Assembly: GCA_043753895.1 (NCBI GenBank)
Contig: JAYUWK010000181.1
Coordinates: 1-64,000 of the forward strand
Direction of reading: 5' to 3'
Length of the DNA: 64,000 nt
DNA from: WLMZ01 sp043753895
GTDB taxonomy: Bacteria; Actinomycetota; Acidimicrobiia; Acidimicrobiales; Ilumatobacteraceae
Positions 1 through 9,824 of this stretch are shown in pieces. Positions within the stretch are counted from its first letter, which is position 1. The number at the start of each line of letters is the position of its first letter. The notes under the pieces were generated by a model. It was not told the origin of the DNA, did no database searches, and saw only the letters and a list, made by a program, of their open reading frames with translations. Both the position numbers and the translations under genes were made by a program.

Positions 1-1421
<1,421 letters not shown>

Positions 1422-1451
1422 GTCGTTTCCGTTTCCTATGGTGCCGGGCTC

Positions 1452-1979
1452 TTAGAGCCGGGCCTTCAACTGGTCGAGGCGGGTACGGACGCTGCCGTCG
1501 ATGACGGTGTCGCCCACAGTGGCGACGATTCCTCCGAGCACGGAGGGATCGACGACAACTTTCAGGTTGACCTTCTTGCCGGTGGCGTTTGCCAGAGCGG
1601 CAGCAAGGCGGGTTTGCTGTTCGGAACTGAGCGCAACAGCACTGCGGACCTCGGCAACTTCGAGGTTCTTGGCACTGCTCGCCCGCTGTACCAACTGATC
1701 GATGATGGCGGGAAGATCACGACCGCGACCGGTACCCACCACCATGCTCACCAGCTGGGTGGTTGTGGAGGTTGCCTTACCACCGAGGAGGTCTTCGACA
1801 ATGGCTTGTCGCTTGGCGGCAGGGATCATGTCGTCGGTGAGCGCGCTGCGCAATGCCTCACTGCCCTCATAGCTGCGGGCAAAACGGAACAACTCGTCTT
1901 CGACCTCGTCGAGCGAGCCTTCGGCGCGGGCGATCTCGAACAGAGCCCGGGCGTAGCCTTCGATACGTGCGTCGCTCAT
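1452..1979 (-). CDS. atpH: ATP synthase F1 subunit delta
   Basis: The delta subunit joins the F1 head to the peripheral b-subunit stalk. The 175-residue protein has the OSCP/delta N-terminal pattern (RIEGYARALFEIAR) and the C-terminal VDPSVLGGIVATVGDTVIDGS segment typical of the family, and its length is normal. Its ATG overlaps the atpF stop by 4 bp, which suggests translational coupling. In mycobacteria delta is fused to a b-type subunit; here it stands alone, with two separate b-type genes upstream. Confidence 0.97.
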   Translation of the reverse strand: MSDARIEGYARALFEIARAEGSLDEVEDELFRFARSYEGSEALRSALTDDMIPAAKRQAIVEDLLGGKATSTTTQLVSMVVGTGRGRDLPAIIDQLVQRASSAKNLEVAEVRSAVALSSEQQTRLAAALANATGKKVNLKVVVDPSVLGGIVATVGDTVIDGSVRTRLDQLKARL

Positions 1980-2551
1980 GCGGAGGCACCTACTTTCTGG
2001 ATGAATGCCTCGATGAGATCCTGATGCGTTGCGCCGTCGATGGACTCGGCAACGGCGCGCTCTGCCGCGCTGGCAGACAGCCGGGCGATCTCGCCGCGCA
2101 GCTCGTCGGCGCTACGACCCTTGGCGGTCTCGATGTCGGCAATGGCACGGGCCTTCATCTCGGCGACCTCGGTCTCGAGACGGCTGCGACCGTCGGCCAA
2201 CATGGCCTCGGCCTGTGCGGCTGCGTCGGCGAGCAGGCGCTCGCGCTCGGCGCCGATGTCGCCCTTGGCCTGACGGATGTCGGCGGCCTCGGTGGCGGCA
2301 CTGGCCTTGTCGCCTGCAGCATCGTCGAGTTCTTTCTGGATGCGGGCGGTGCGGTCGGCCATGCCCTTCTTCATCGCGGGCCCGGCGTATTTCACAAGGA
2401 GCGCGAAGATGATCAGCGAGGCAGCGATGCCGTAGATCAGTTCGGCCCGTTCTGGCCAAATCCACGAATGGGTGGTGATGCCCTGACTGTCCTGATGCGG
2501 TGGCTCGGTGCTGCTGGCGACCAGGTGGGAGATACGAATTAATACGTTCAT
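1976..2551 (-). CDS. atpF: ATP synthase F0 subunit b
   Basis: This is the peripheral-stalk subunit b, 191 residues. One membrane helix lies at about residues 37-55 (LIYGIAASLIIFALLV). It is followed by a long Ala/Glu/Arg-rich helix expected to form the coiled-coil stalk. The segment IWPERAELIYG resembles the start of actinobacterial b subunits, so I take this as b proper and the upstream paralogue as b'. It overlaps its neighbours by 4 bp on each side. Confidence 0.95.
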   Translation of the reverse strand: MNVLIRISHLVASSTEPPHQDSQGITTHSWIWPERAELIYGIAASLIIFALLVKYAGPAMKKGMADRTARIQKELDDAAGDKASAATEAADIRQAKGDIGAERERLLADAAAQAEAMLADGRSRLETEVAEMKARAIADIETAKGRSADELRGEIARLSASAAERAVAESIDGATHQDLIEAFIQKVGASA

Positions 2552-3198
2552 CGTGTTGCCCCCGCTCCCATGACCTCGGCGACGACCCGGTTGACCAGCG
2601 TGGCGTCGGGGCGCTTGCCCACGGCGAGCTCGATGGCCCGTCCGCTCACATCAGCGACCGCTGACTCGATCTGCGACTGCACGGCAGCTCGCGCTGCGTC
2701 GTTCTCGGCTGCAGCGGCGCTGCGGTGCTCCGCGATCTCGGCGTTCACCACGGCGAGGCGAGCCGTGCGCTCGGTCTCGAGGGTCTGACGGGCGGTCTCG
2801 ATATGAGCAGCCGCTTCGGCCTTCACGCCTGCGATCTGCGCCTCGTAACCGGCAACTTCAGCCTTGGCGGCTGAGCGAGTGGCGTCGGCTCCTTCGTGAT
2901 CGGAGCGAATACCCGCATAGCGCGCGTCCATCCCCTTCTTCAGGCGAGGGAAGAGCCAAAAGCGCATGAGGACGGCGAAGACCACGAATGATCCGCCACC
3001 CCACGCCACTTCTTTGAGTTCGGGCGCGATGGGGCTCGGCCCCGGCTTGACGACTTCACTTTCACCCGAGATCGGCACGGCCGAGATGGTCGGGGCGTCG
3101 GTCGAGGTTGTCTGTTCTGCAGTGGAGTTGGGCGGCACGGTTGCAACTAGGTGAACCGTGAACGCCGAACCCGACTGTGTAACGACGGCTGTCAGCAC
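2548..3198 (-). CDS. ATP synthase F0 second b-type subunit (b'-like)
   Basis: A second stalk subunit of 216 residues lies between atpE and atpF. Residues 1-65 form a polar, Ser/Thr/Pro-rich extracytoplasmic region; a membrane helix (FVVFAVLMRFWLF) follows, then an Ala/Glu-rich coiled coil to the C-terminus. The GTG start at 3198 has a strong AAGGAG five bases upstream, so the long N-terminus is supported. Paired b and b' subunits are best known from cyanobacteria, chloroplasts and some proteobacteria; a heterodimeric stalk is inferred here. The N-terminal stretch could also be a cleaved signal. Confidence 0.88.
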   Translation of the reverse strand: MLTAVVTQSGSAFTVHLVATVPPNSTAEQTTSTDAPTISAVPISGESEVVKPGPSPIAPELKEVAWGGGSFVVFAVLMRFWLFPRLKKGMDARYAGIRSDHEGADATRSAAKAEVAGYEAQIAGVKAEAAAHIETARQTLETERTARLAVVNAEIAEHRSAAAAENDAARAAVQSQIESAVADVSGRAIELAVGKRPDATLVNRVVAEVMGAGATR

Positions 3199-3233
3199 GT
3201 CAGCTCCTTGTGGGAGTGGGTGGACGGATGGAT

Positions 3234-3503
3234 TTAGAGGCCGATGAGGATGAAGACCACGAAGCCGATGAGGGCCAGTGCTTCGGTGAAGGCGATACCG
3301 AGGAACATGGTGGTACGCACCATGCCGGCTGCCTCTGGCTGGCGGGCCATGGCCTCGACGGACTTGCCGACGATGTAGCCAATGCCGATGCCAGGTCCGA
3401 TCGCGGCGATGCCGTAGGCAAAGCCCGCACCGATCGCAGCGTTGGCCTTCTTCTGCTCGTCACCGGTGAGACCGGCAGCGACGACGTGTGCAATTGCTTC
3501 CAT
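3234..3503 (-). CDS. atpE: ATP synthase F0 subunit c
   Basis: This is the ring-forming proteolipid, 89 residues with two membrane helices. Helix 1 has the glycine-rich packing motif (GPGIGIGYIVG), the polar loop carries the conserved RQP, and helix 2 has the ion-binding carboxylate Glu74 in FTEALALIGF. The Ser/Thr residues that usually flank this Glu in sodium-binding rings are absent, so a proton-driven rotor is inferred. An AGGAG lies upstream of the ATG. The gene sits in the usual atpB-atpE-atpF order. Confidence 0.98.
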   Translation of the reverse strand: MEAIAHVVAAGLTGDEQKKANAAIGAGFAYGIAAIGPGIGIGYIVGKSVEAMARQPEAAGMVRTTMFLGIAFTEALALIGFVVFILIGL

Positions 3504-3545
3504 GTGATGGATTCTCCTGTGTTGTTTTCTCTGTGGGAGATGGGG

Positions 3546-4307
3546 TTAATGCTCGGCGTGAGTCGAACTGCCGATGTAGACGGCGGTGAGAATGGTGAAG
3601 ATGTAGGCCTGCAGGAACACCACGAGTACTTCGAACGCGGTGAGGAACACCAACATGGCAAAGGGCAGGATGCCCCCGATGTTGAGCCACGGTACGTGGG
3701 TCTTGGCCTCGAACATCGCTTCGCTGAGCAATGCGAACGTGACGAGCAGGATGTGGCCGGCGAGCATGTTCGCGAAGAGTCGCACGGTGAGCGAGAGCGG
3801 GCGAACGATGATGGTGGAGAAGAACTCGATCAGACCAACGAGCGGCTTCAAGGCCACGGGTACGCCGGGAGGCCACAGCAGGTTCGTGAAGTAGCGGGCC
3901 TTCTGGTGCTTCAACCCGGTGCCGATGAACACGATCCAGACGAGCAACGACAAGAACAGCGGGATCGCAATGCGCGCAGTCGCGGGCATCTGGATGATGG
4001 GAACGATGCCCGTGGAGTTGCACAGCAGAATGAAGATGAACAAGCTCAGCAGGAACGGCGTCCAGGGCAGGCCCTCTTTACCCATCGTTTGCATGATGAC
4101 GCTGTCCTCGATGAACTCCACCGAGGTCTCGGCCAGGTTGCGGATGCCGGTGGGAGCGACGGCGGAATCCTTGCTGCCTGCGAGCAGGAACACGACGCTG
4201 CCGATGATGGCAGCCGCAACGGCGATCAGCGAAATCTTGTTGAACGAGTTGGTGAGATCTTGCCAGCGCAGGATTTCGTTAATAGGTGGAAATTCGAGAC
4301 CCAACAC
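3546..4307 (-). CDS. atpB: ATP synthase F0 subunit a
   Basis: This is the stator channel subunit that exchanges ions with the c-ring. From the chosen GTG at 4307 it has 253 residues and at least five membrane helices. The segment RLFANMLAGH contains the essential stator arginine. The open frame continues upstream to 4655, but that part runs through atpI on the same strand and is not credible. The GTG gives the family's usual N-terminus and follows a GAGAGGA stretch 17 bp after the atpI stop. A TTG at 4304 is the alternative start. Confidence 0.95.
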   Translation of the reverse strand: MLGLEFPPINEILRWQDLTNSFNKISLIAVAAAIIGSVVFLLAGSKDSAVAPTGIRNLAETSVEFIEDSVIMQTMGKEGLPWTPFLLSLFIFILLCNSTGIVPIIQMPATARIAIPLFLSLLVWIVFIGTGLKHQKARYFTNLLWPPGVPVALKPLVGLIEFFSTIIVRPLSLTVRLFANMLAGHILLVTFALLSEAMFEAKTHVPWLNIGGILPFAMLVFLTAFEVLVVFLQAYIFTILTAVYIGSSTHAEH

Positions 4308-4324
4308 AGTTGATTCCGTTCCTC

Positions 4325-4774
4325 TCAGTGCGAACGAGATGGTTTGAGGCCGGGGTGAGCCAGCGAAGCAGCGACGTATTTCAGTTCCCAGGCCAAGAGG
4401 CCGAGGTGCGAGACGATGATGGTCAATCCGAGTGCCGGGCGCGAAATCCAACCGGCATCTTTCACCAGATAGACGGCCAGGAAGAGCAGGCCGAGACGGA
4501 TGAGGTACCCGAACAGGATGGCACCCATCATCAGGCCGAGCGAAATACGGGCCGTGACAGCGATGAGGCCGGCGGCAACGGCGAAGTTTACGAGCACGAG
4601 GGCCAGCGCATAGGCCGAGGACGACACGCCGGCCATACCCCAGATCACGCCGCACAGGGCAACGAGCACCGGACCAACGATCAGGCCACGACGAATCATG
4701 TCGCGGGAGACCTCGACCTCGGGTGCAGCACCGTCGAGGCGGGTGACCATCGGCGACGGGGTGTTGGTCATCAC
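4325..4774 (-). CDS. atpI: AtpI/AtpR-like ATP synthase accessory membrane protein
   Basis: A 149-residue protein with four predicted membrane helices (about 29-47, 53-73, 79-98, 111-130) sits just upstream of atpB, the position of ATP synthase protein I. AtpI-family proteins assist c-ring assembly or magnesium supply to the synthase in other bacteria; that role is by family only. Its ATG overlaps the preceding gene's stop by 4 bp. In mycobacteria the equivalent place is held by Rv1303. Confidence 0.8.
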   Translation of the reverse strand: MMTNTPSPMVTRLDGAAPEVEVSRDMIRRGLIVGPVLVALCGVIWGMAGVSSSAYALALVLVNFAVAAGLIAVTARISLGLMMGAILFGYLIRLGLLFLAVYLVKDAGWISRPALGLTIIVSHLGLLAWELKYVAASLAHPGLKPSRSH

Positions 4775-5055
4775 CGGACGGCAGCCTTGCCCTGGCGGGA
4801 CACCACGCGGCGTTCCTCTTCGAGCTGCTTCATGCGCGCTTCATAGCCGTACCACATGCTCGCGAACTGACCGATCAATGCGAGTGCGACCATCACGATC
4901 ATGAACACCGGCTTGGTGCCCATCCAACGATCAAGTGCGTATCCGACACCCAGGAACATCAGCACGAGAATGGCGAACTCCATCCCGCGGCCGACGCCTT
5001 CATTGGCGTTAGCACGGGTGCTGGGCGTGGCGCGTTTGCGGGCGAGGAGATTCAT
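4771..5055 (-). CDS. AtpZ/ATPase_gene1-like small membrane protein
   Basis: The first gene of the atp operon encodes 94 residues. A basic N-terminus is followed by two membrane helices (about 26-42 and 49-67) and a charged Glu/Arg tail likely to form a short coiled coil. The Gly-rich first helix (GVGYALDRWMGT) matches the ATPase_gene1 (AtpZ/AtpQ) pattern. In Bacillus, AtpZ and AtpI have been linked to magnesium uptake for the synthase, so a paired role with the next gene is inferred. No strong ribosome-binding site is visible. Confidence 0.75.
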   Translation of the reverse strand: MNLLARKRATPSTRANANEGVGRGMEFAILVLMFLGVGYALDRWMGTKPVFMIVMVALALIGQFASMWYGYEARMKQLEEERRVVSRQGKAAVR

Positions 5056-5120
5056 GTCGGAAAAGGGGCATCAGAATTCGGCGACGACGGCGTCGCAGAG
5101 CTTGTGAACGCGAGAACAAT

Positions 5121-6284
5121 CTAGCCGATCGTTTCCGAATTCTCCAATTCAGCGTCGGGGTTCGTGGCGTTTTGAGAGCGGCTCTTTCTGGCTTCGGGAT
5201 GCAATACCGTGAACAGGCCAAGGCCCAGCGCCAAGACTCCGAGCGTGGCCAGCGTGGCCCCACCGGTGGTGAACACCGGATACAGCACGAACGCCGACAA
5301 CAGCGCCGTCCACAACCACAGGATCAGCACGGCACGACGCTGACCATGACCAAGATTCATCAGGCGGTGGTGCAGGTGGCCCTTGTCGGCGGTGGCCAGA
5401 CTCTGGTGTCGGGTGGCGCGCCGCACGATTGCGAACAGAGTGTCGAGAATCGGTACGCCGAGGATGAACAGCGGGATGAACAGCGGCGCGAAGAAAAAGT
5501 ACGACTGCCCGAAGCGCTGCTGGGTGACGGGATCTGCCCGGCCCCCGACCACGCTGGTGGCGGCGGCCATGAGCAGACCCAGCAGCAACGCCCCGCTGTC
5601 ACCCATGAAGATCTTCGCCGGGTTGAAGTTGTGCGGCATGAAGCCGAGACAGATGCCGACGGTGATGATGCACACGAGCGGACCAATGCTGTCGCGGGTG
5701 AGCACCCCCTGATTCTGGAGTTCGGTGCTGTACAGGAAGAAGGCACCGGCAGCGATCGCGACGATGCCCGCAGCGAGGCCGTCGAGACCGTCGATGAGGT
5801 TGATCGCCTGGCTTATGCCGAGCAGCCACACGATCGTCACCAACGGCACCCACTCGTCGGCCAGCACGAACACGTCGACCAGAGGAACACGGAAATAGAA
5901 CATCGTGACGCCGTAGTAGACCAGCGCCATACCGGCGAGCACCGTGCCTACCACCTTGGCGGGCGCGGAGATGTCGCGCACATCATCGATGAGCCCGACG
6001 ACAAACATGATGGTTGCTGCGACGAGAACACCACGCGGCTCGGAGTTGCGTGAGTAGAGCGGGTCGAAGGCATTCATCAAGCGGCTGAGTGTGAGCGCGA
6101 TGACGAATCCGGCGAACATAGCGATGCCGCCGACGTCGGGGGTGGGCACCTTGTGCACGCGCCGCTCGTCGGGGGGCACGACCCAATCGAGACGCCGCGC
6201 CATCTTCGATACCAGAGGCGTCAGCGCGAAAGTGACTCCTGCCGCGCATCCGCCCACGATGATGTATGCGGCGGTATCTGGCAT
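5121..6284 (-). CDS. wecA: Undecaprenyl-phosphate GlcNAc-1-phosphate transferase (WecA/TagO family)
   Basis: This multi-pass membrane enzyme transfers a sugar-1-phosphate from a UDP-sugar to undecaprenyl phosphate, the first step of a cell-envelope polymer. The 387-residue protein has LIDDVRD (Asp100-Asp101, the magnesium-binding pair), NLIDGLDGLAAG, FMGDSGALLLG and the basic loop HLHHRLMNLGH. The frame is open to 6407, but that stretch overlaps the end of glyA, so the ATG at 6284 is preferred. In mycobacteria wecA also directly precedes atpI-atpB. Substrate specificity cannot be read from the sequence. Confidence 0.93.
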   Translation of the reverse strand: MPDTAAYIIVGGCAAGVTFALTPLVSKMARRLDWVVPPDERRVHKVPTPDVGGIAMFAGFVIALTLSRLMNAFDPLYSRNSEPRGVLVAATIMFVVGLIDDVRDISAPAKVVGTVLAGMALVYYGVTMFYFRVPLVDVFVLADEWVPLVTIVWLLGISQAINLIDGLDGLAAGIVAIAAGAFFLYSTELQNQGVLTRDSIGPLVCIITVGICLGFMPHNFNPAKIFMGDSGALLLGLLMAAATSVVGGRADPVTQQRFGQSYFFFAPLFIPLFILGVPILDTLFAIVRRATRHQSLATADKGHLHHRLMNLGHGQRRAVLILWLWTALLSAFVLYPVFTTGGATLATLGVLALGLGLFTVLHPEARKSRSQNATNPDAELENSETIG

Positions 6285-6324
6285 CGGGACGACGTTAGTT
6301 CGACGCGTGAGTCTGCAGATACCG

Positions 6325-7572
6325 TCAGGCGTACACAGGGAACCGGGCACACAGTGACGCCACCCGGGCACGCACGCTCGCGAGGACGCCGGCATCGGTA
6401 CGACCACGCAGCGCCTCGGCGATGAGCGCCGCGATCTCGTTCATCTCGGGCTGCTGCATGCCCTGTGTGGTGACGCTCGGGGTGCCGATACGCACGCCGC
6501 TGGTGACGAACGGGCTACGCGTGTCGTTGGGGACAGTGTTCTTGTTCAGCGTGATGCCCGCTTCATCGAGCACGCTCTGGGCCGCCTTGCCGGTGAGCTC
6601 GCTGTCGAAGGGACGCAGATCCACCACCATCAGGTGATTGTCGGTACCGCCGCTCACGAGCCGGAAACCCTGATCGGCCAACGCGCTCGCGAGGGCCGAT
6701 GCGTTAGCGACGATCTGCTTCGCGTACACGGCGAAGCTGGGATGCATCGCCTCGCGGAAGGCCACTGCCTTGCCGGCGATGGCGTGCTCGAGCGGGCCAC
6801 CCTGGCTGCCGGGGAACACCGCTTTATCGATCTTGGCAGCGTGCTCGGCTTTCGAGAGAATGCACCCACCACGCGGACCTCGCAGGGTCTTGTGGGTGGT
6901 GAACGTGACCACATCGGCAAGTGGCACCGGGTTCGGATGCGCGCCGCCGGCGATCAGGCCGGCGAGATGGGCGACGTCGAACATCAACAACGCGCCGACT
7001 TCGTCTGCCACGCTCTTGAACACCTCAGGGTCGAGTCGGCGCGGATAGCTGGTTGTGCCGGCGACGATCATCTTCGGGCGGTGTTCGAGTGCGAGCTCGC
7101 GCATCGCGTCGTAGTCAATTCGTTCGTCGCTGGGGTCCACCTTGTACGATACGAAGTTGTAGAACATGCCGCTCGCGTTCACCGGAGAACCGTGGGTGAG
7201 GTGACCACCGTGATCGAGGCTGAGTCCCATGATGGTGTCGCCCGGATCGAGCATGCCGAGGTACACCGACATGTTTGCGCTCGCTCCGCTGTGCGGCTGC
7301 ACGTTGGCATGCTCGGCACCGAAGAGTTCCTTCACGCGCGAGATGGCGAGGGCCTCGATGTCGTCGACGATGGCATTTCCGCCGTAATAGCGCTTGCCCG
7401 GATACCCCTCGGAGTACTTGTTGGTCAGTATCGAACCAGTGGCGCGCATGACGGCCGGCGAGGTGAAGTTCTCGCTGGCAATCAGCTGCAGCCCCGTGGA
7501 TTGGCGAACGAGCTCGCGCTCGATGAGATCGAACACCTGAGTGTCGGGTTGGCGATCAGATGGCCACGGCAT
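6325..7572 (-). CDS. glyA: Serine hydroxymethyltransferase
   Basis: This PLP enzyme interconverts serine plus tetrahydrofolate with glycine plus 5,10-methylene-tetrahydrofolate in the cytoplasm and supplies one-carbon units. The 415-residue protein has the family landmarks ENFTSP, YSEGYPGKRYYGG and the PLP-lysine motif TTHKTLRGPRGG (Lys228). An AGGAG lies 8 bp before the ATG. It follows rpiB by 45 bp, and I see no glycine-riboswitch-like structure in that gap. Confidence 0.98.
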   Translation of the reverse strand: MPWPSDRQPDTQVFDLIERELVRQSTGLQLIASENFTSPAVMRATGSILTNKYSEGYPGKRYYGGNAIVDDIEALAISRVKELFGAEHANVQPHSGASANMSVYLGMLDPGDTIMGLSLDHGGHLTHGSPVNASGMFYNFVSYKVDPSDERIDYDAMRELALEHRPKMIVAGTTSYPRRLDPEVFKSVADEVGALLMFDVAHLAGLIAGGAHPNPVPLADVVTFTTHKTLRGPRGGCILSKAEHAAKIDKAVFPGSQGGPLEHAIAGKAVAFREAMHPSFAVYAKQIVANASALASALADQGFRLVSGGTDNHLMVVDLRPFDSELTGKAAQSVLDEAGITLNKNTVPNDTRSPFVTSGVRIGTPSVTTQGMQQPEMNEIAALIAEALRGRTDAGVLASVRARVASLCARFPVYA

Positions 7573-7617
7573 GGTGATGTCTCCTGTGTGAGATTGAGTG
7601 CTCGCGGTTCTTGCGCA

Positions 7618-8073
7618 TCAGCGGAAGAACTCCTGGGTTTCGATTTCGGTGATCTGCGCGACGCGCCGTTCGTGCCGCCCGCCCTCGAATGGCGTGTCGA
7701 GAAAGATCGCCAGAATTTCCTCGGCCAGTCCTTCGCCCACCACGCGCGCACCCATGCTGAGCACGTTCGCGTTGTTGTGCTGGCGAGCCATGCGTGCCGT
7801 GTACAAGTCGTTACAGAGCGCAGCACGGACACCGCGCACCTTGTTCGCGGCGAGTTGTTCACCCTGCCCGCTACCACCGAGCACGATGCCCAGATCGGCG
7901 TCGCCGTCACGCACACTTCGGCCGACACCGGCACAAATTGGCGGATAGTCGCAACTCGCAGTGCTGTTCGTGCCGTGATCGTCGACAGTGTGACCCCCGG
8001 CCTGCAGCACGCCAATGAGATGCTGCTTCAATTCGTAGCCGGCGTGGTCGGACCCGATCGCGATGCGTGACAC
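7618..8073 (-). CDS. rpiB: Ribose 5-phosphate isomerase B
   Basis: It interconverts ribose 5-phosphate and ribulose 5-phosphate in the pentose phosphate pathway. The 151-residue protein begins with the LacAB/RpiB signature IGSDHAG. The active-site stretch GGSGQGEQLAANKVRG is the actinobacterial variant, with Ser/Glu in place of the Cys-based motif of E. coli RpiB. HNNANVLSMGARV completes the signature. The GTG start at 8073 faces the divergent thiolase-like gene across 66 bp. Confidence 0.96.
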   Translation of the reverse strand: MSRIAIGSDHAGYELKQHLIGVLQAGGHTVDDHGTNSTASCDYPPICAGVGRSVRDGDADLGIVLGGSGQGEQLAANKVRGVRAALCNDLYTARMARQHNNANVLSMGARVVGEGLAEEILAIFLDTPFEGGRHERRVAQITEIETQEFFR

Positions 8074-8139
8074 ACGGCGAGTGTAGGGCGACTGGCTGCA
8101 CTCGCCTCAAACGTGCGAATCGCCATAGCCTCGTCAGCT

Positions 8140-9621
8140 ATGCCCATCGACCCCCGCACCCCCGTGCTCATCGGCGGCGGCCAGTACGCGCACCATGCCG
8201 TCGGCCTCGACGACGCGATGCATCCCGTCGAGCTGATGGCCCACGCCGTCGCGCGTGCCACCGCAGATGCCGGACTCTCCACCACACCGAACCCCGATTC
8301 GATCCGTGTCGTGAGCCTGCTCAGCTGGCGCTACGGCGATCCGGCCTCGGTACTCGCACAACAACTCGGACTCACACCGCGCGAGACGGTGCTCACGACC
8401 AACGGTGGCAACAGCCCGCAAACGCTCGTCAACAGCACTGCATCACACATCCAGAGCGGCGAGATCGACCTCGCCATCCTCGCGGGAGGCGAGGCCTACC
8501 GCACCCGCACCAGAGCCCGTCGCGAGGGCATCGAACTGCAGTGGCCCAAAGCGCCGGAGGGCCAACTGCCCCGCGTGCTCGGCCGCGACCTCGACATGAG
8601 TCATCCAACAGAGCGAGCTCACGGCATCTTCATGCCGGTGCAGGTGTATCCCCTTTTCGAGACAGCCATACGCGCCGCAGCTGGGCGCACTGTCGATGAA
8701 CAGCAGCGCATCAGCAGCGAGCTGTGGGCACGGTTCAGTGACGTGGCAGCGACAAACCCGAATGCATGGCGCCGGCATGCGCGCACAGCCGAGGAGATCC
8801 GCACACCGTGCGCATCGAATCGCGTCATCGGCTTTCCGTATACGAAGTACATGAACTCGAACAACGATGTCGACATGGGCGCTGCGCTCATCATGTGCAG
8901 CGTCGAGAAGGCACAGGCACTCGGCGTGCCCCGTGATCGGTGGGTGTACATCCACGCCGGCACCGATTGTCACGAGCACCAGTTCATGTCGAATCGCGAC
9001 AGCTTCGCGACTACACCGGCTATCGAGCTCGGCAGCCGCGCAGCACTCGAACTTGCCGGTATGACCATCGACGACATCGACATCGTCGACCTCTACAGCT
9101 GTTTCCCGTCGGCGGTGCAGTTGGGCGCCCAGTCCCTCGGATTGTCGCTCGATCGCCAACTCACCCGCACCGGTGGACTTCCATTTGCGGGCGGACCATG
9201 GAACAACTACGTGATGCACGCCATCGCCACCACCATGACCGATCTCCGTTCAGGGGCTGGCACCAACGCCTTGGTGTGGGGCAACGGCGGCTATGCCACC
9301 AAGCATTCTTTCGGCATCTACAGCACCAACGTACCGGCCGACGGGTATCGGCACGGCTCACCCCAGGCACAGATCGACGCCACGCCACGGCGCGAGCTGG
9401 CCGACGGTGCCGACGCCGCGGGGCCGGTCACCATCGAGGCCTATACGGTGATGCACGACCGCGAGGGCAACCCCGAAACTGCGTTCGCGGCCTGTCAGCT
9501 GATTGATGGCCGTCGGGCATGGGGATCGTCCACCGATGTCGCCCTCGTCGCGGCGATGTGCGCAGGCGAGTGGGTCGGGCGTCCGGCCACACTCGACGCC
9601 GAGGGCCTACTCACGGTGTGA
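8140..9621 (+). CDS. Thiolase-like protein (SCP2-thiolase/TLP1 type), nucleophile Cys apparently absent
   Basis: A 493-residue member of the thiolase superfamily, usually annotated as acetyl-CoA acetyltransferase. It has a thiolase-type fold signature (GEIDLAILAGGEA, VDLYSCFPSAVQ, GGLPFAGGPWNNY, GNGGYATKHSFGIYS). The place of the nucleophilic Cys reads NGGNSPQ, and no GHP motif appears in the C-terminal part. It resembles thiolase-like proteins that bind acyl-CoA without proven thiolase chemistry. The ATG at 8140 is preferred over one at 8113 because homologues begin near MPIDPRTP. It is the first gene of a plus-strand island. Confidence 0.78.
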   Translation: MPIDPRTPVLIGGGQYAHHAVGLDDAMHPVELMAHAVARATADAGLSTTPNPDSIRVVSLLSWRYGDPASVLAQQLGLTPRETVLTTNGGNSPQTLVNSTASHIQSGEIDLAILAGGEAYRTRTRARREGIELQWPKAPEGQLPRVLGRDLDMSHPTERAHGIFMPVQVYPLFETAIRAAAGRTVDEQQRISSELWARFSDVAATNPNAWRRHARTAEEIRTPCASNRVIGFPYTKYMNSNNDVDMGAALIMCSVEKAQALGVPRDRWVYIHAGTDCHEHQFMSNRDSFATTPAIELGSRAALELAGMTIDDIDIVDLYSCFPSAVQLGAQSLGLSLDRQLTRTGGLPFAGGPWNNYVMHAIATTMTDLRSGAGTNALVWGNGGYATKHSFGIYSTNVPADGYRHGSPQAQIDATPRRELADGADAAGPVTIEAYTVMHDREGNPETAFAACQLIDGRRAWGSSTDVALVAAMCAGEWVGRPATLDAEGLLTV

Positions 9622-9663
9622 GCCCACCGCCGACCCCGGCGCCGACCGCCGAACCACGGCGCT

Positions 9664-9703
9664 GCGCCGCACGATCCGGCGCCGCCGCGCGCCGCACGAT
9701 CCG
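9664..9703. repeat. 15-bp direct repeat
   Basis: GCGCCGCACGATCCG occurs at 9664-9678 and again at 9689-9703 in the gap after the thiolase-like gene. The function is unknown; it may be simple duplication in GC-rich intergenic DNA. Confidence 0.6.
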
Positions 9704-9714
9704 CTGCCCCCGCC

Positions 9715-9755
9715 GTGAATGCTCAGCGCACCGTAGACGTGCGGTGAGCATTCAC
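9715..9755. repeat. 17-bp inverted repeat (hairpin) between thiolase-like gene and nucleoside hydrolase
   Basis: The left arm GTGAATGCTCAGCGCAC (9715-9731) pairs with 9739-9755 at 16 of 17 positions around a 7-base loop. There is no T-run after it on either strand, so it is not a classical intrinsic terminator. It could be a transcript-stabilising hairpin, an operator, or an interspersed palindromic repeat. Confidence 0.6.
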
Positions 9756-9824
9756 GAACGATGTTGCGGCGGGCTTCCGGACGATTTCGCGGCCAGCGAG
9801 TCTTCGGATGGCATGCTCTAGGCC

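Noticed and set aside
4308..4655. N-terminal extension of the atpB frame
   Set aside because: It overlaps atpI in another frame on the same strand, and subunit a has no such extension.
7573..7617. Glycine riboswitch before glyA
   Set aside because: The gap is only 45 bp and has no tandem aptamer-like helices.
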